Source: Thiodiazotropha sp050291245 (GTDB lineage Bacteria; Pseudomonadota; Gammaproteobacteria; Chromatiales; Chromatiaceae). Taken from it: a DNA stretch of 64,000 nt. Below are positions 43,156 through 51,787 of the stretch, in pieces. Made by a program: the position numbers and the translations under genes. The stretch is from the NCBI GenBank assembly GCA_050291245.1, contig JBNKJP010000058.1:17283-81282 (forward strand), read 5' to 3'. Each line of letters opens with the position of its first letter. Within the stretch, counting starts at the first letter, position 1. Below the pieces are notes generated by a model. It worked only from the letters and a program-made list of their open reading frames with translations. It did not search any database and had not been told where the DNA came from.

Positions 43156-44772
43156 TTATTGTGGATTCGTCTCAGCTTCCATACCAGCCCCCGGCTCCTC
43201 CATATCTGCAGGATCAACCTCCATGGACACCGCATCATCCTCCATCAGCGAAGGATCGGTTTGCATATCACCCGACGCATCCTCCATCGAATCCGGCTGC
43301 GCCATGGGCATAAAAGGCTGTCCGTTCACCAACAATTGTCCCGCCTCGAAACTAACCTGGGTTTTGAGCAGACTACCTTCACGGGTGACATAGCCCATAT
43401 CGGTAAACATCGCGACCTGCTGTTGAAACTGCTCAGCCATCATCTGAGCATTGGCCGTCACTTGCGCAGCCGCATCCTCATCGGTATTACCTAACAGTTC
43501 ACTTTGTGGCGGGTTACGCAGCAGATCGAGCACCATATTCTCATCAAGGGTGAACTCACCACGGGCGACCAGACTCGATAGCACCAGGAAGGGGTTCTCC
43601 ATGGCCGCATCGATATTCAGCGCATCCATTCGAACCTGACCGGTCAACAGGGCCTCTCCACTCCCGGTGGCAAAGCTGACACGGTCGAGGTGAATTTCCG
43701 GATTATGGTCCAACAGGCGTTGTCCGTGCGCCTTGATGACCGGCATCAGCGTTTCATCAAAGGTGGATTGATCGTCCGCAAACTTGCTCAGTTCCGCATC
43801 AAGTCCCACCAGCGCCTGGCTGAACTCTGCGAACGTCCGTCCATGCAGGTGCTTGAAAGAGATATCGAAATGAATAGGTCCGACCCCATTCTGGCCGAAC
43901 TGCAGTTTCTCCATTCCCAACCGTTCCAACACATTGAGAAAATCGCCTTCCTTCGCGAGATCCACATCATAGGCAATCTGCTTTATCACCACGGGGGTTT
44001 GTGGATGCTCGGGAGTGGCGACCGAGACCTCATCAATCGTAATATGCTGGTTACCGGCATATAGCGAGTCGAAATCCTGGTAGAGCTTCTCCTGCACGCT
44101 ACTCAACTGAATACCGGAGACATGAATCTTACCGCCTTCATCATCGGTAAAGTTTACATGGGGTGCCATCGCATTGAGTGTCAGTTGTTCCATATCCGCG
44201 GAAATATCCATTTCTCCCGATACGCCCTGCCAATCGAGAGTAACCGCCATATCTGTTTCGGAACCGGAAAAATCCGGCATAGTGAGCGCCAACTCCGGAC
44301 TGCTGAATGAAGCATGGCTACTACCATCAAAGTGGATCAGCATCTGCTGGGTAAACAACGTTTTACCCGCCAATTGCTCGAAAAACTCCGCCGCCGCATC
44401 ATCGGTGAGCTTTACTTCCGTGGTGGTCGCGGCTGCGGCAACAGCCGATAGATCGGGAATGGGACCGTGCGTGATATCACTATGAACCATCAAGGTCAAA
44501 GATTTCGACTCGGTGGACTGGTCGTCAGTGGCGGCCAGGACCTTTGAGAGTGAGGGCTCCATAACAATTTCCAGAGTCACGGTTTCCGTCGACTTAAACA
44601 CCCCACGCTGATAGTCCCGTTGCAGAATCTTTACATAGGGTGTCTTCTCCAGCAATTTGTCATACTGGGCACTGAGTGTGGCCTCGGTCTGTTTGCCAAA
44701 ATACCAGGAAGCCCCTGTATATCCGGCCCCAAGACAGGCGGCGACGAGTACCGCGGATAATGCTTTGTTCAT
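43156..44772 (-). CDS. YdgA-like DUF945 protein
   Basis: Predicted 538 residues with an uncleaved signal or anchor (MNKALSAVLVAACLGAGYTG) followed by the DUF945 landmark SWYFGKQTEATLSAQYDKLL. The long body is beta-rich with AsmA-like alternation, and the last ~45 residues are acidic and Met-rich (MEDASGDMQTDPSLMEDD). Periplasmic or inner-membrane attached. The family is conserved in gammaproteobacteria without a firmly known function. The gene is single and converges with the REP region downstream of the RAYT. Confidence 0.85.
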   Translation of the reverse strand: MNKALSAVLVAACLGAGYTGASWYFGKQTEATLSAQYDKLLEKTPYVKILQRDYQRGVFKSTETVTLEIVMEPSLSKVLAATDDQSTESKSLTLMVHSDITHGPIPDLSAVAAAATTTEVKLTDDAAAEFFEQLAGKTLFTQQMLIHFDGSSHASFSSPELALTMPDFSGSETDMAVTLDWQGVSGEMDISADMEQLTLNAMAPHVNFTDDEGGKIHVSGIQLSSVQEKLYQDFDSLYAGNQHITIDEVSVATPEHPQTPVVIKQIAYDVDLAKEGDFLNVLERLGMEKLQFGQNGVGPIHFDISFKHLHGRTFAEFSQALVGLDAELSKFADDQSTFDETLMPVIKAHGQRLLDHNPEIHLDRVSFATGSGEALLTGQVRMDALNIDAAMENPFLVLSSLVARGEFTLDENMVLDLLRNPPQSELLGNTDEDAAAQVTANAQMMAEQFQQQVAMFTDMGYVTREGSLLKTQVSFEAGQLLVNGQPFMPMAQPDSMEDASGDMQTDPSLMEDDAVSMEVDPADMEEPGAGMEAETNPQ

Positions 44773-45089
44773 AGTGACTCCATGAGAAATGTGTTACCGA
44801 AATGCACATATTGGTGAACACTGGCCATGGAAGGAGGACCGGAATGAGGAAAACTCACGCATCCATGCCAACAGAAACATCCGATTATGCAGCGCGTGAT
44901 TATCCGAAAAGACAGCGGATTTGTCAGCATTTTGATCTCTGTTCAGGCATTTGCTTCATCGACGGATGCCAACCAGACACACGGTTGTGAGGAATTGAAT
45001 CACAATCCCATTCAAACAGAACCGTTTTCCGGTTTTCAGACAGATATGGGAGAATGCACAAAGTAACCTCCCGTCCCAGGAGACTGACC
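44773..45089. other. Intergenic region, no feature recognised
   Basis: 317 bases between the divergent DUF945 and SIMPL genes. A 62-codon open frame at 44802-44990 has no ribosome site or protein-like features. I see no operator or hairpin of note. Confidence 0.5.
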
Positions 45090-45815
45090 ATGGACAGAAA
45101 CCAGCAAACCGGACTCTTCTTTTTAGGGCTGTTTATCGCCGTTGGCCTGGCCACCGCGGGCTACTACGTCGGCCAAACCCTGTACAATGCAAAGGTCGCG
45201 CTCAATACCGCGGAAGTCAAAGGACTCGCCGAGCGGAGGGTCAAAGCCGACCGGGTCAACTGGACGGTCTCCCATTGGGTCAGCGGCAAGAGCCGGGATG
45301 AGATTCCCACGCTCTACCAGCAGGCGGAAAAAAACCAGCAGGCGATTATCGATCTGCTGAAAGAAAACGGCTTCTCCGACCAGGAGATCCAAATCGGTGT
45401 CTTCAACTACCAAAATCAAGAGTACCGGGACGAAAACCAGAAACTGGTCGACCAGACACATACCCTGGCCGGTGCGATCAGCATCGAGTCGGGCAAAGTG
45501 GACCAGATCACCCAGGTGCGCAGCAAGGTCAACAAGCTCATCGCCCAGGGCATCGATATCGACAACGGCACACCGGCTTTCCGCTTCACCAAACTCAACG
45601 ACATCAAGCCGGAAATGCTCAGCGAGGCCACCAAGAACGCTCGCATCGCCGCCAACGAATTCGCCAAGAACGCAGGCGTCACCGTAGGCGGAATCCGCAG
45701 CGCCACCCAGGGCAGCTTCTTCATCCGTGACGCCGGAGAGGAGTACGGCGACACCACCAAGATCGACAAGGATGTGCGGGTGGTCACCACCATCACCTTC
45801 TATCTCACGGATTGA
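45090..45815 (+). CDS. Membrane-anchored SIMPL (DUF541) domain protein
   Basis: Predicted 241 residues from the ATG at 45090 (AGGAGA eight bases upstream). One N-terminal helix (GLFFLGLFIAVGLATAGYYV) anchors a SIMPL domain: NTAEVKGLAERRVKADRVNW, IDLLKENGFSDQEIQIGVFN, DQTHTLAGAISIES, LSEATKNARIAANEFAKNAG and DKDVRVVTTITFYL. This is the more typical DUF541 version; the one at 29708 is divergent. Probably faces the periplasm. Function in the family is not settled. Confidence 0.88.
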   Translation: MDRNQQTGLFFLGLFIAVGLATAGYYVGQTLYNAKVALNTAEVKGLAERRVKADRVNWTVSHWVSGKSRDEIPTLYQQAEKNQQAIIDLLKENGFSDQEIQIGVFNYQNQEYRDENQKLVDQTHTLAGAISIESGKVDQITQVRSKVNKLIAQGIDIDNGTPAFRFTKLNDIKPEMLSEATKNARIAANEFAKNAGVTVGGIRSATQGSFFIRDAGEEYGDTTKIDKDVRVVTTITFYLTD

Positions 45816-45951
45816 CCCATTTGCTTAAGTTTTGTGAAATCCGTTGCACCACTCCCCCCTTCCACTGGATCTATAATGTTGCACTTTTGGATTCATCTCA
45901 CTCAACGCGACCCCGGGGTCTGGGTGAAGTAATCATTTTGCGAAATAAATC

Positions 45952-46644
45952 ATGGACATTCTACCCAAAAAGATCCACGAGACCCTGAGCGCCAAGGGTG
46001 TCACCCATATCTACTCCGCAAACAGCGTGTCCACCGCCTGCCGCCTGCTCAGGCACCGCTGCCTGATGTCCCAGGTCAATATCGACCGCCTCGGCATCGG
46101 CGGTCAGTCCTCACCCGGGGTGGACGCCTGCGCCGAGGACTACACCCGTTGGAATGACGTATTCACCGAAACCGTGGATATTCATCGCCATACGGGAAGC
46201 ATCAATCCGGCCGGCCCCGTGGTTTTCGAACTGGATCTCGAAATCATCCGCAATACCTACACCGGCAAGGTCTGGGTCACCCGCAGCAACCCTTCCGAAT
46301 GGGGCCCCCAGACCCATCAGGAGCGTAAGTGGTTCTCCTCGGCCATCGACCTGGAGCACTATTTCTCCCCCACGTCATCCGATCACTTGGCGGTGTTTCG
46401 CCATTGCGGCGGCAAGCTGCCCATCCAGGGCTATCTCAAGCGGATCCTACTCGATGACCCAGAACTCGAACTCCGCTCACAGGGTGTCGATTGTTACAGC
46501 ATGGCCTATGGCGCTTTGAAACTCGCGATGACGGATGGGGGGTTCGACGTACCGATTGTGCGGCGTACCTGTGACGCTTCGAGCGAATCCCATGAAGGCT
46601 ATCGCGCCGATGATAACGCACTCCAGCACGGCTTCTGTCCCTAA
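45952..46644 (+). CDS. Uncharacterised protein, possibly ADP-ribosyltransferase-like
   Basis: Predicted 230-residue soluble protein. I do not recognise a named family with confidence. The N-terminal pattern GVTHIYSANSVSTACRLLRH then RCLMSQ, followed by WNDVFTETVDIH and GPVVFELDLEII, resembles a group of DarT/ART-like proteins in which an (H/Y)-x-A-N-S/T segment and a WxDIFxDxVDxH segment line the NAD site. The resemblance is from memory. The gene is single, between a SIMPL gene and a CBS gene, with nothing resembling an antitoxin beside it. Confidence 0.6.
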   Translation: MDILPKKIHETLSAKGVTHIYSANSVSTACRLLRHRCLMSQVNIDRLGIGGQSSPGVDACAEDYTRWNDVFTETVDIHRHTGSINPAGPVVFELDLEIIRNTYTGKVWVTRSNPSEWGPQTHQERKWFSSAIDLEHYFSPTSSDHLAVFRHCGGKLPIQGYLKRILLDDPELELRSQGVDCYSMAYGALKLAMTDGGFDVPIVRRTCDASSESHEGYRADDNALQHGFCP

Positions 46645-46899
46645 TCTGAATCGTTCAGGCCATCCCCGCACAGTTGAACTATAGTTAGTGGAGCAGCAAG
46701 TAATAGGCCGTAGGTATGTGCCGCGTCACTGAAGCAAAACCGGCCTGCCGTTGCGTTGTTGAATAGCAAGAAGCAGAGGACAGCCTGACGAAACCCCCTT
46801 ATGCGCATATCGGGTATACGCGCTGACGCACAGGGATCCAGCCCGTAACACAGGCATCACATCAGTCTGCCCACGCTTCAACGATAAGGAGAAGGCCGC

Positions 46900-47328
46900 G
46901 TGCAGACGATCAATCAACTTTTGCAAAACAAAGGCAACCATGTCGAAACCGTGGAGACGGACGTCACCGTATATGACGCACTCGTCCTCATGGCCGACAA
47001 AGGTATCGGCTCCCTGGTCGTCCTTCAAGAAGGGCGTCCGGTCGGCCTGTTTACGGAGCGGGACTACGCCCGCAATATCATTCTCAAAGGACGTACATCC
47101 AAATCAACCCCGGTCTCGGAGGTGATGTCTTCACAAGTCCTGGTGGCAAACCCGCAGCAGAGTGTCGAGGAGTGCATGGCCGTGATGACCGAGAAACGGG
47201 TACGTCACCTGCCGGTGATGGAGGATGACAAACTGATTGGGATCATCTCGATCGGTGACTTGGTGAAAGCGATCATCGACGACCAGCGTTTCGTGATCGA
47301 TCAACTGGTCAGCTATATCAACGGCTGA
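46900..47328 (+). CDS. Two-CBS-domain protein
   Basis: Predicted 142 residues, GTG start at 46900 with AAGGAGAAG upstream. Two CBS motifs: TVYDALVLMADKGIGSLVVL then GRPVGLFTERDYARNII (first) and SVEECMAVMTEKRVRHLPVM then KLIGIISIGDLVKAII (second). Stand-alone CBS pairs bind adenine nucleotides such as AMP, ATP or c-di-AMP and act as small regulatory subunits. It is followed 140 bases later by a soluble chemoreceptor on the same strand that has its own promoter. Confidence 0.9.
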   Translation: MQTINQLLQNKGNHVETVETDVTVYDALVLMADKGIGSLVVLQEGRPVGLFTERDYARNIILKGRTSKSTPVSEVMSSQVLVANPQQSVEECMAVMTEKRVRHLPVMEDDKLIGIISIGDLVKAIIDDQRFVIDQLVSYING

Positions 47329-47384
47329 GGATTATCTTCATGGTGCTCCCTCCGTATGGATTGCCAGCGGCTAATATTACGACG

Positions 47385-47411
47385 TTCAGTTTTCTAAGTG
47401 TCCGCCGATAA
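47385..47411 (+). promoter_or_regulatory. Sigma-28 (FliA) promoter of the CZB chemoreceptor
   Basis: TTCAGTTT (47385-47392), 11-base spacer, GCCGATAA (47404-47411). The -10 is a perfect match to the sigma-28 consensus and the -35 matches six of eight positions of TAAAGTTT with the correct spacing. The chemoreceptor start is 57 bases downstream. Confidence 0.7.
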
Positions 47412-47467
47412 ACCCGCAATAATCTAATATAGTCCGTAAACCGTAGATCACAGGAGACGCCAATACC

Positions 47468-48604
47468 ATGTTTGGATTCGTGAATCGTAACAAAATCCAA
47501 CAGCAACACATGGACGAGTTGTCCCAGATCAATCAGAAAACCCAGACGCTTGAGGAAAACAATGCGGCGCTGGAAGTGACTAACGCGCAACTTCGCCAGG
47601 AACTGGAATCACTCAGGTCCGAACTCCAGCAAGAGAACCGACTGCTGGCCAACTTTACCACCCTGTCCGACTCTTTCAATGAACTGCAACACTCCCTGGC
47701 GCATACCGCCGCCAGCCTGAAGGGCGAAAAAGAGAACGCGGTACGTAGCTCCAAGATTTCCGCACAGGCCATATCCGGAGTTGAAACCATGAGCCGGGAG
47801 ATTACCCGAGTCACCCAGATCTCCAAAGAGAGTTCCGACAGCGTCGTCAAATTGAGCGCCATCGCGGATAACATCAGCAACTTCGTGAACATCATTCAGG
47901 GTATTTCCGAACAGACCAACCTGCTGGCCTTAAACGCGGCTATCGAGGCGGCGCGGGCCGGTGAGAGTGGACGCGGCTTCGCGGTGGTGGCCGATGAAGT
48001 ACGCAACCTGGCCGGCCGGACCCGGGAGGCCACCTCTGAAATCGCCACCCTGGTGGAGACCATTACCCAGGAAACCCGTCAATCGGTCCAGACCATGTCA
48101 TCGGTTTTGCAGATCACGGAAAATTTCGACCAGCAGGTGAACGATTCCATCGAGAAGATCAACCAGCAGTTCGAAATCTCCAAAACCATGGAGAAAACCA
48201 TAGCCTCTACCTCCTTGCGTAGCTTCATCGAACTGGCCAAACTCGATCACTTGATCTTCAAGTTCGGCATCTACAAGACCTATATCGGCCAATCGGACCT
48301 GACGCCTGACACATTGGCACAGCACACCAACTGCCGCCTGGGACAGTGGTACTACCAGGGCGAGGGGCATGCCTGCTTCTCCCAGCTGCCGGGTTACCGG
48401 GATATCGAAGCACCGCACAAAGTGGTACATGACAACGGCGCCCAGGCGCTCAGGTATTGCCAGAGCGGTGACCGTCAGTCCTCCATCGATGCGATCGCCC
48501 GCATGGAGCAGGCCAGCCTGGAGGTATTGAGCAAGCTGGAAAGCCTGGCTCAAGCCGGTGAGGCGAACCCCAACCTGATGTGTGCCGACACCGCCATAGC
48601 CTGA
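47468..48604 (+). CDS. Soluble chemoreceptor with C-terminal CZB zinc-binding domain
   Basis: Predicted 378 residues with no transmembrane helix. The N-terminal ~100 residues are coiled coil, the chemoreceptor tip is EQTNLLALNAAIEAARAGES, and the C-terminus is a CZB domain with LAKLDHLIFKFGIYKTYIGQ, HTNCRLGQWYYQGEG (the zinc-binding Cys in CRLGxW) and APHKVVHDNG. CZB domains bind zinc and can sense bleach or zinc. It is likely cytoplasmic, part of a polar or cytoplasmic array, and driven by the sigma-28 promoter just upstream, so co-regulated with flagella. Confidence 0.93.
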   Translation: MFGFVNRNKIQQQHMDELSQINQKTQTLEENNAALEVTNAQLRQELESLRSELQQENRLLANFTTLSDSFNELQHSLAHTAASLKGEKENAVRSSKISAQAISGVETMSREITRVTQISKESSDSVVKLSAIADNISNFVNIIQGISEQTNLLALNAAIEAARAGESGRGFAVVADEVRNLAGRTREATSEIATLVETITQETRQSVQTMSSVLQITENFDQQVNDSIEKINQQFEISKTMEKTIASTSLRSFIELAKLDHLIFKFGIYKTYIGQSDLTPDTLAQHTNCRLGQWYYQGEGHACFSQLPGYRDIEAPHKVVHDNGAQALRYCQSGDRQSSIDAIARMEQASLEVLSKLESLAQAGEANPNLMCADTAIA

Positions 48605-48702
48605 CCGGGTTGTTTCGTCAGATCTGTTCTCGGATTGTCGAAACACATATCGGGTATTCGCCTGACGTGACCGCTCGACCCGTCGATGCCACTCCGTGCG
48701 GC

Positions 48703-49116
48703 TCAGAACAACGCCGCAGCGCGCTCCCGCATCTTATCGACAATCGCATAGATGCCTACATGGCGATTGGGACTCAGGTGCTCTTCAAGCTGCAGGCGGG
48801 TGAATAGTTTATCAACGTCCATCTGTTCGATCTCGTCCAGGGTCCGGTGGGACAACAGATCGATCAGCAACGCCAAAACCCCTTTGATCACCGCGGTATC
48901 ACAATCCCCCACGAAACGGATCCCCCCCCGCCGGTCCGGGTCCGCCAGTGCAACCACATGCACCGTACTCATGCAGGGTTTGACCCAGTTCTCACCGGTC
49001 TTCAACGCATCAGGCATCCCAGGCAACTGCTCACCGAGTTCGATCAGGTACTGGTAACGGGACTCCCAGTCGTCGAGAAACTCGAAACTCTCCACGATCT
49101 CATCGATCTCACTCAT
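48703..49116 (-). CDS. sufE: SufE-family sulfur acceptor
   Basis: Predicted 137 residues from the ATG at 49116 (AGGATA nine bases upstream). SufE features: IVESFEFLDDWESRYQYLIE, the acceptor Cys in WVKPCMSTVHV (usually xGCQSxVW), and LALLIDLLSHRTLDEIEQMD. It takes persulfide sulfur from a cysteine desulfurase and passes it to SufB. The motif around the Cys (KPCMST) departs from the common GCQS. It is the last gene of the suf operon; no sufS is here, so a desulfurase elsewhere must serve it. Confidence 0.88.
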   Translation of the reverse strand: MSEIDEIVESFEFLDDWESRYQYLIELGEQLPGMPDALKTGENWVKPCMSTVHVVALADPDRRGGIRFVGDCDTAVIKGVLALLIDLLSHRTLDEIEQMDVDKLFTRLQLEEHLSPNRHVGIYAIVDKMRERAAALF

Positions 49117-49156
49117 GGGATTATCCTGTTGTGTCCGATCCTCAACTGCCGGTGGT

Positions 49157-49480
49157 TCAAACGCTGAAGGATTCGCCACAGCCACACATCTCCTTGATAT
49201 TGGGATTGATGAAATCGAACCCTTCGTTGAGGATGTTGGTTTTAACGAAGTCGATGGTCATCCCGTCGAGCATCGGCAGGCTCTGTGAGTCCACCACCAC
49301 CTTGACCCCCTGGGATTCGAACACCCGGTCCTCACCCTCAACCGCGTCGGCATAATCGACCACGTAGGCGAAACCGGTGCACCCACTCTTTCGGATACCC
49401 AGGCGCAGTCCCATGCTCTCAGGTCTTTCAGCCAATATCTTTCGCACATGACGTGCGGCGTTTTCTGTCAATTGAATCAC
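49157..49480 (-). CDS. sufA: HesB/IscA-type Fe-S carrier (SufA)
   Basis: Predicted 107 residues from the GTG at 49480. A-type carrier motifs: IQLTENAARHVRKILAERPE, LGIRKSGCTGFAYVVDYA (first Cys) and the C-terminal NPNIKEMCGCGESFSV (Cys-Gly-Cys). The three cysteines bind a 2Fe-2S or 4Fe-4S cluster for delivery to apoproteins. Its place in the suf operon between sufD and sufE makes SufA the likely name, although IscA and ErpA are close relatives. The gap to sufD holds an AT-rich inverted repeat. Confidence 0.85.
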   Translation of the reverse strand: MIQLTENAARHVRKILAERPESMGLRLGIRKSGCTGFAYVVDYADAVEGEDRVFESQGVKVVVDSQSLPMLDGMTIDFVKTNILNEGFDFINPNIKEMCGCGESFSV

Positions 49481-49494
49481 CGTTATTACCTCTT

Positions 49495-49587
49495 CGAGGA
49501 GTTTTGAGTTTTTAGTTATTAGTTTTAAGTTGCGGCTGGCACGCAACGCTGCAACTCAACACTAAAAACTCATAACTCATAACTCTT
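49495..49587. repeat. AT-rich inverted-repeat element, copy B
   Basis: The left arm GAGTTTTGAGTTTTTAGTTA then TTAGTTTTAAGTTG is inverted imperfectly in the right arm (CAACTCAACACTAAAAACTC then ATAACTCATAACTC). The GC-rich centre carries CGGCTGGCACGC. It fills the sufD-sufA gap. The same AT words recur at 32400 and 51664. Confidence 0.6.
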
Positions 49588-50903
49588 CAGTCACTGCCCG
49601 CCGCCTCGATCTTGCCTCGAATCACTTCATTCAATTCCTCACGTAAAGTCTCACTACTGAACCGTTCGATGATTTCACGTGCGAATCCCTGGCACAGCAG
49701 GTTCCGTGCCTGCACCGGATCCAAGCCCCGGGAACGCAGGTAGAACAGTGCCTGGGGGTCGAGTTGTCCCACCGTGGTGCCATGACTGCATTGCACGTCA
49801 TCGGCAAGGATCACCAGTTGCGGTTTGGTGTCGATCTCCGCCCGTCGCGAAAGCATCAGGTTGGCATTGTGCAGATGCGCATGACTCTTCTGCGCCTGTT
49901 CGCGTACCTGGATCACCCCATCGAACACCGCCTTTCCGGCGCCGCTGAGAATGCCTTTGAAATTCTCCCGGCTGGTGCAATGCGGCACCCCGTGGTCCAC
50001 ATCCAGGTGGATATCGGTCAATTGTCCGTCACCCGCCATGTAGAGCCCGTCAAGTTCACAATTCGCGCCCTTCGCGGTGAAACAGTTATGGATCAAAGTG
50101 CGGGACCAGGCAGCTCCCAGGGAGGCCTGCACGCCCTGGTAATGCGCGTCCGCATCCAGGCCCAGATGCACCTCGCTGAGATGGTAGGTTTTACTCCCCT
50201 CCCGTTGCACCCGCTGATGGTGTAACCGTGCACCCGGTGCCAGGGAGACCTCACACACCAGATTGTTGAAACAGCTGACCGGGTCATCCAGGGTGATGTA
50301 GCGCTCAATCAGACTGGCCGAAGAGTTCGCCCCCAGGATCACCAGGTGACGACTGCGCAGGGCACAACCCTCGCTGGCCCGGGTGGTCACATGCAGCAGT
50401 TCCACCGGAGATTCGAGCTGAATGCCTTCATCCACACGGATCACCGCCCCATCATGCAGGGTTGCCAGATTCAGGGCGGCGAAACCGTGCTCCCCGATAC
50501 CGGACAGGACACCTACCCGGGACAGGGCCTGACGATCGCCGCTGGCCATGGCCGATCGCAGACTGCCCAGGTGCAGACCCGCTGTCCGTGTTTCTGAAAG
50601 GTCAGCCTGATAGACCCCATCAACGATCACCAGGCGTCCGGCAAGGTTCTCTTTAAGGCACTGCCGGATGACCGCGTGCCGGGGAAACTCCCGGTGAATC
50701 GCCACGGTGTCGAAGGCGTGGGACAGCAATCCGTCGATGCCGGTGTATTTCCAAGACTCCTCACGGGGGTGAGGATAGCCGATATCGGAAAACCGCTGCG
50801 CCGCAGCCTGGCGCTGCCCCAGCAGCCAGTCACCGGACTCCCTCGGCAAGCCATCGATGTACCTCGCGGTGGCTTCAAGCTGTTGCTCGATCTGCGGGTT
50901 CAT
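49587..50903 (-). CDS. sufD: Fe-S scaffold component SufD
   Basis: Predicted 438 residues. SufD/SufB-family beta-helix core: HLVILGANSSASLIERYITL, TYHLSEVHLGLDADAHYQGV, GLYMAGDGQLTDIHLDVDHG, HCTSRENFKGILSGAGKAVF, DTKPQLVILADDVQCSHGTT (conserved His for complex function) and ALFYLRSRGLDPVQARNLLC then GFA. It forms the SufBC2D scaffold that builds Fe-S clusters. It overlaps sufC by 4 bases. Confidence 0.95.
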   Translation of the reverse strand: MNPQIEQQLEATARYIDGLPRESGDWLLGQRQAAAQRFSDIGYPHPREESWKYTGIDGLLSHAFDTVAIHREFPRHAVIRQCLKENLAGRLVIVDGVYQADLSETRTAGLHLGSLRSAMASGDRQALSRVGVLSGIGEHGFAALNLATLHDGAVIRVDEGIQLESPVELLHVTTRASEGCALRSRHLVILGANSSASLIERYITLDDPVSCFNNLVCEVSLAPGARLHHQRVQREGSKTYHLSEVHLGLDADAHYQGVQASLGAAWSRTLIHNCFTAKGANCELDGLYMAGDGQLTDIHLDVDHGVPHCTSRENFKGILSGAGKAVFDGVIQVREQAQKSHAHLHNANLMLSRRAEIDTKPQLVILADDVQCSHGTTVGQLDPQALFYLRSRGLDPVQARNLLCQGFAREIIERFSSETLREELNEVIRGKIEAAGSD

Positions 50904-51652
50904 GCCGCCGCCTCTTCCAGTAACCAGCCGTAACCACGGGCTTCCAGTTCGCGGGCCAGCTCCTTGCCACCGGAGCGGATGATCCGCCCGCCGGCCAGGA
51001 CATGCACCCGGTCGGGTTCGATATAGTCGAGCAGACGCTGGTAGTGCGTCACCACGATCATCGAGCGTTCCGGGGAACGCATCATGTTGACCCCGTCCGC
51101 AACCGTGCGCAGGGCATCGATATCGAGCCCGGAATCGGTTTCATCGAGGATCGCGAGATAGGGTTCCAGCATCGCCAGTTGCAGGATCTCGTTGCGTTTC
51201 TTCTCCCCGCCGGAAAATCCGGCGTTGACTGATCGCTTGAGCAGTTTCTCGTCGAGCTTCACCGCCCGGGCCTTTTCCCGCACCCGTTTCATGAACGAAA
51301 TGCTATCGATCTCGTCTTCGCCCCGGGCGCGACGCATGGCGTTCATCGATTCGCGCAGAAAGGTCATATTGTTCACACCGGGCAGTTCAACCGGGTACTG
51401 CATGGCCAGGAACACTCCCTGCCGGGCTCGTTCCTCGATTTCGAGGGATAGCAGGTCCTGCCCCCTGAAGCGAATCTCTCCACCGGTGACCCGGTAGCCA
51501 TCGCGTCCCGAAAGGATATGCGCCAGGGTACTCTTGCCGGAGCCGTTGGGTCCCATGATGGCGTGCACTTCACCCGCCTTCACGTCCAGGTCTATGCCCT
51601 TGAGGATCGCCTTGCCGTCAACACTGGCGGTCAGATTCTTGATCGATAACAT
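50900..51652 (-). CDS. sufC: Fe-S assembly ATPase SufC
   Basis: Predicted 250 residues from the ATG at 51652; a TTG two codons upstream is less likely. ABC ATPase motifs: Walker A GPNGSGKS, Q-loop region MQYPVELPGVNNMTFLRESM, signature FSGGEKKRNEILQLAM, Walker B LAILDETDSGLDID and the switch VTHYQRLL. The EKKRNE after the signature is diagnostic for SufC. It powers the SufBC2D complex. Confidence 0.96.
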   Translation of the reverse strand: MLSIKNLTASVDGKAILKGIDLDVKAGEVHAIMGPNGSGKSTLAHILSGRDGYRVTGGEIRFRGQDLLSLEIEERARQGVFLAMQYPVELPGVNNMTFLRESMNAMRRARGEDEIDSISFMKRVREKARAVKLDEKLLKRSVNAGFSGGEKKRNEILQLAMLEPYLAILDETDSGLDIDALRTVADGVNMMRSPERSMIVVTHYQRLLDYIEPDRVHVLAGGRIIRSGGKELARELEARGYGWLLEEAAA

Positions 51653-51663
51653 CTCCAAACCTC

Positions 51664-51785
51664 GTCATTTAGTAATTTTGAATTTTGAATTTTGAATTTC
51701 GGTGTTCGCTGCGCTCACGTGATTTAAATAAGCGTGTGCTTCGCACACTCATCCAATTCAAAATTTAAAATTCATAATTATTTAA
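51664..51785. repeat. AT-rich inverted-repeat element, copy C
   Basis: The left arm AATTTTGAATTTTGAATTTT is inverted in the right arm (AATTCAAAATTTAAAATTCA). The centre holds TTCGCTGCGCTCA (51705-51717, the same 13 bases as in copy A) and a short GTGTGCTTCGCACAC hairpin. It occupies the whole sufB-sufC gap. Confidence 0.65.
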
Positions 51786-51787
51786 TC

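Noticed and set aside
43156..44772. Reading the DUF945 gene as an AsmA or TamB protein
   Set aside because: The N-terminal SWYFGKQTE motif and length match DUF945/YdgA rather than AsmA.
44802..44990. Small open frame in the DUF945-SIMPL gap
   Set aside because: No ribosome site, no hydrophobic or conserved pattern, no overlap with neighbours.
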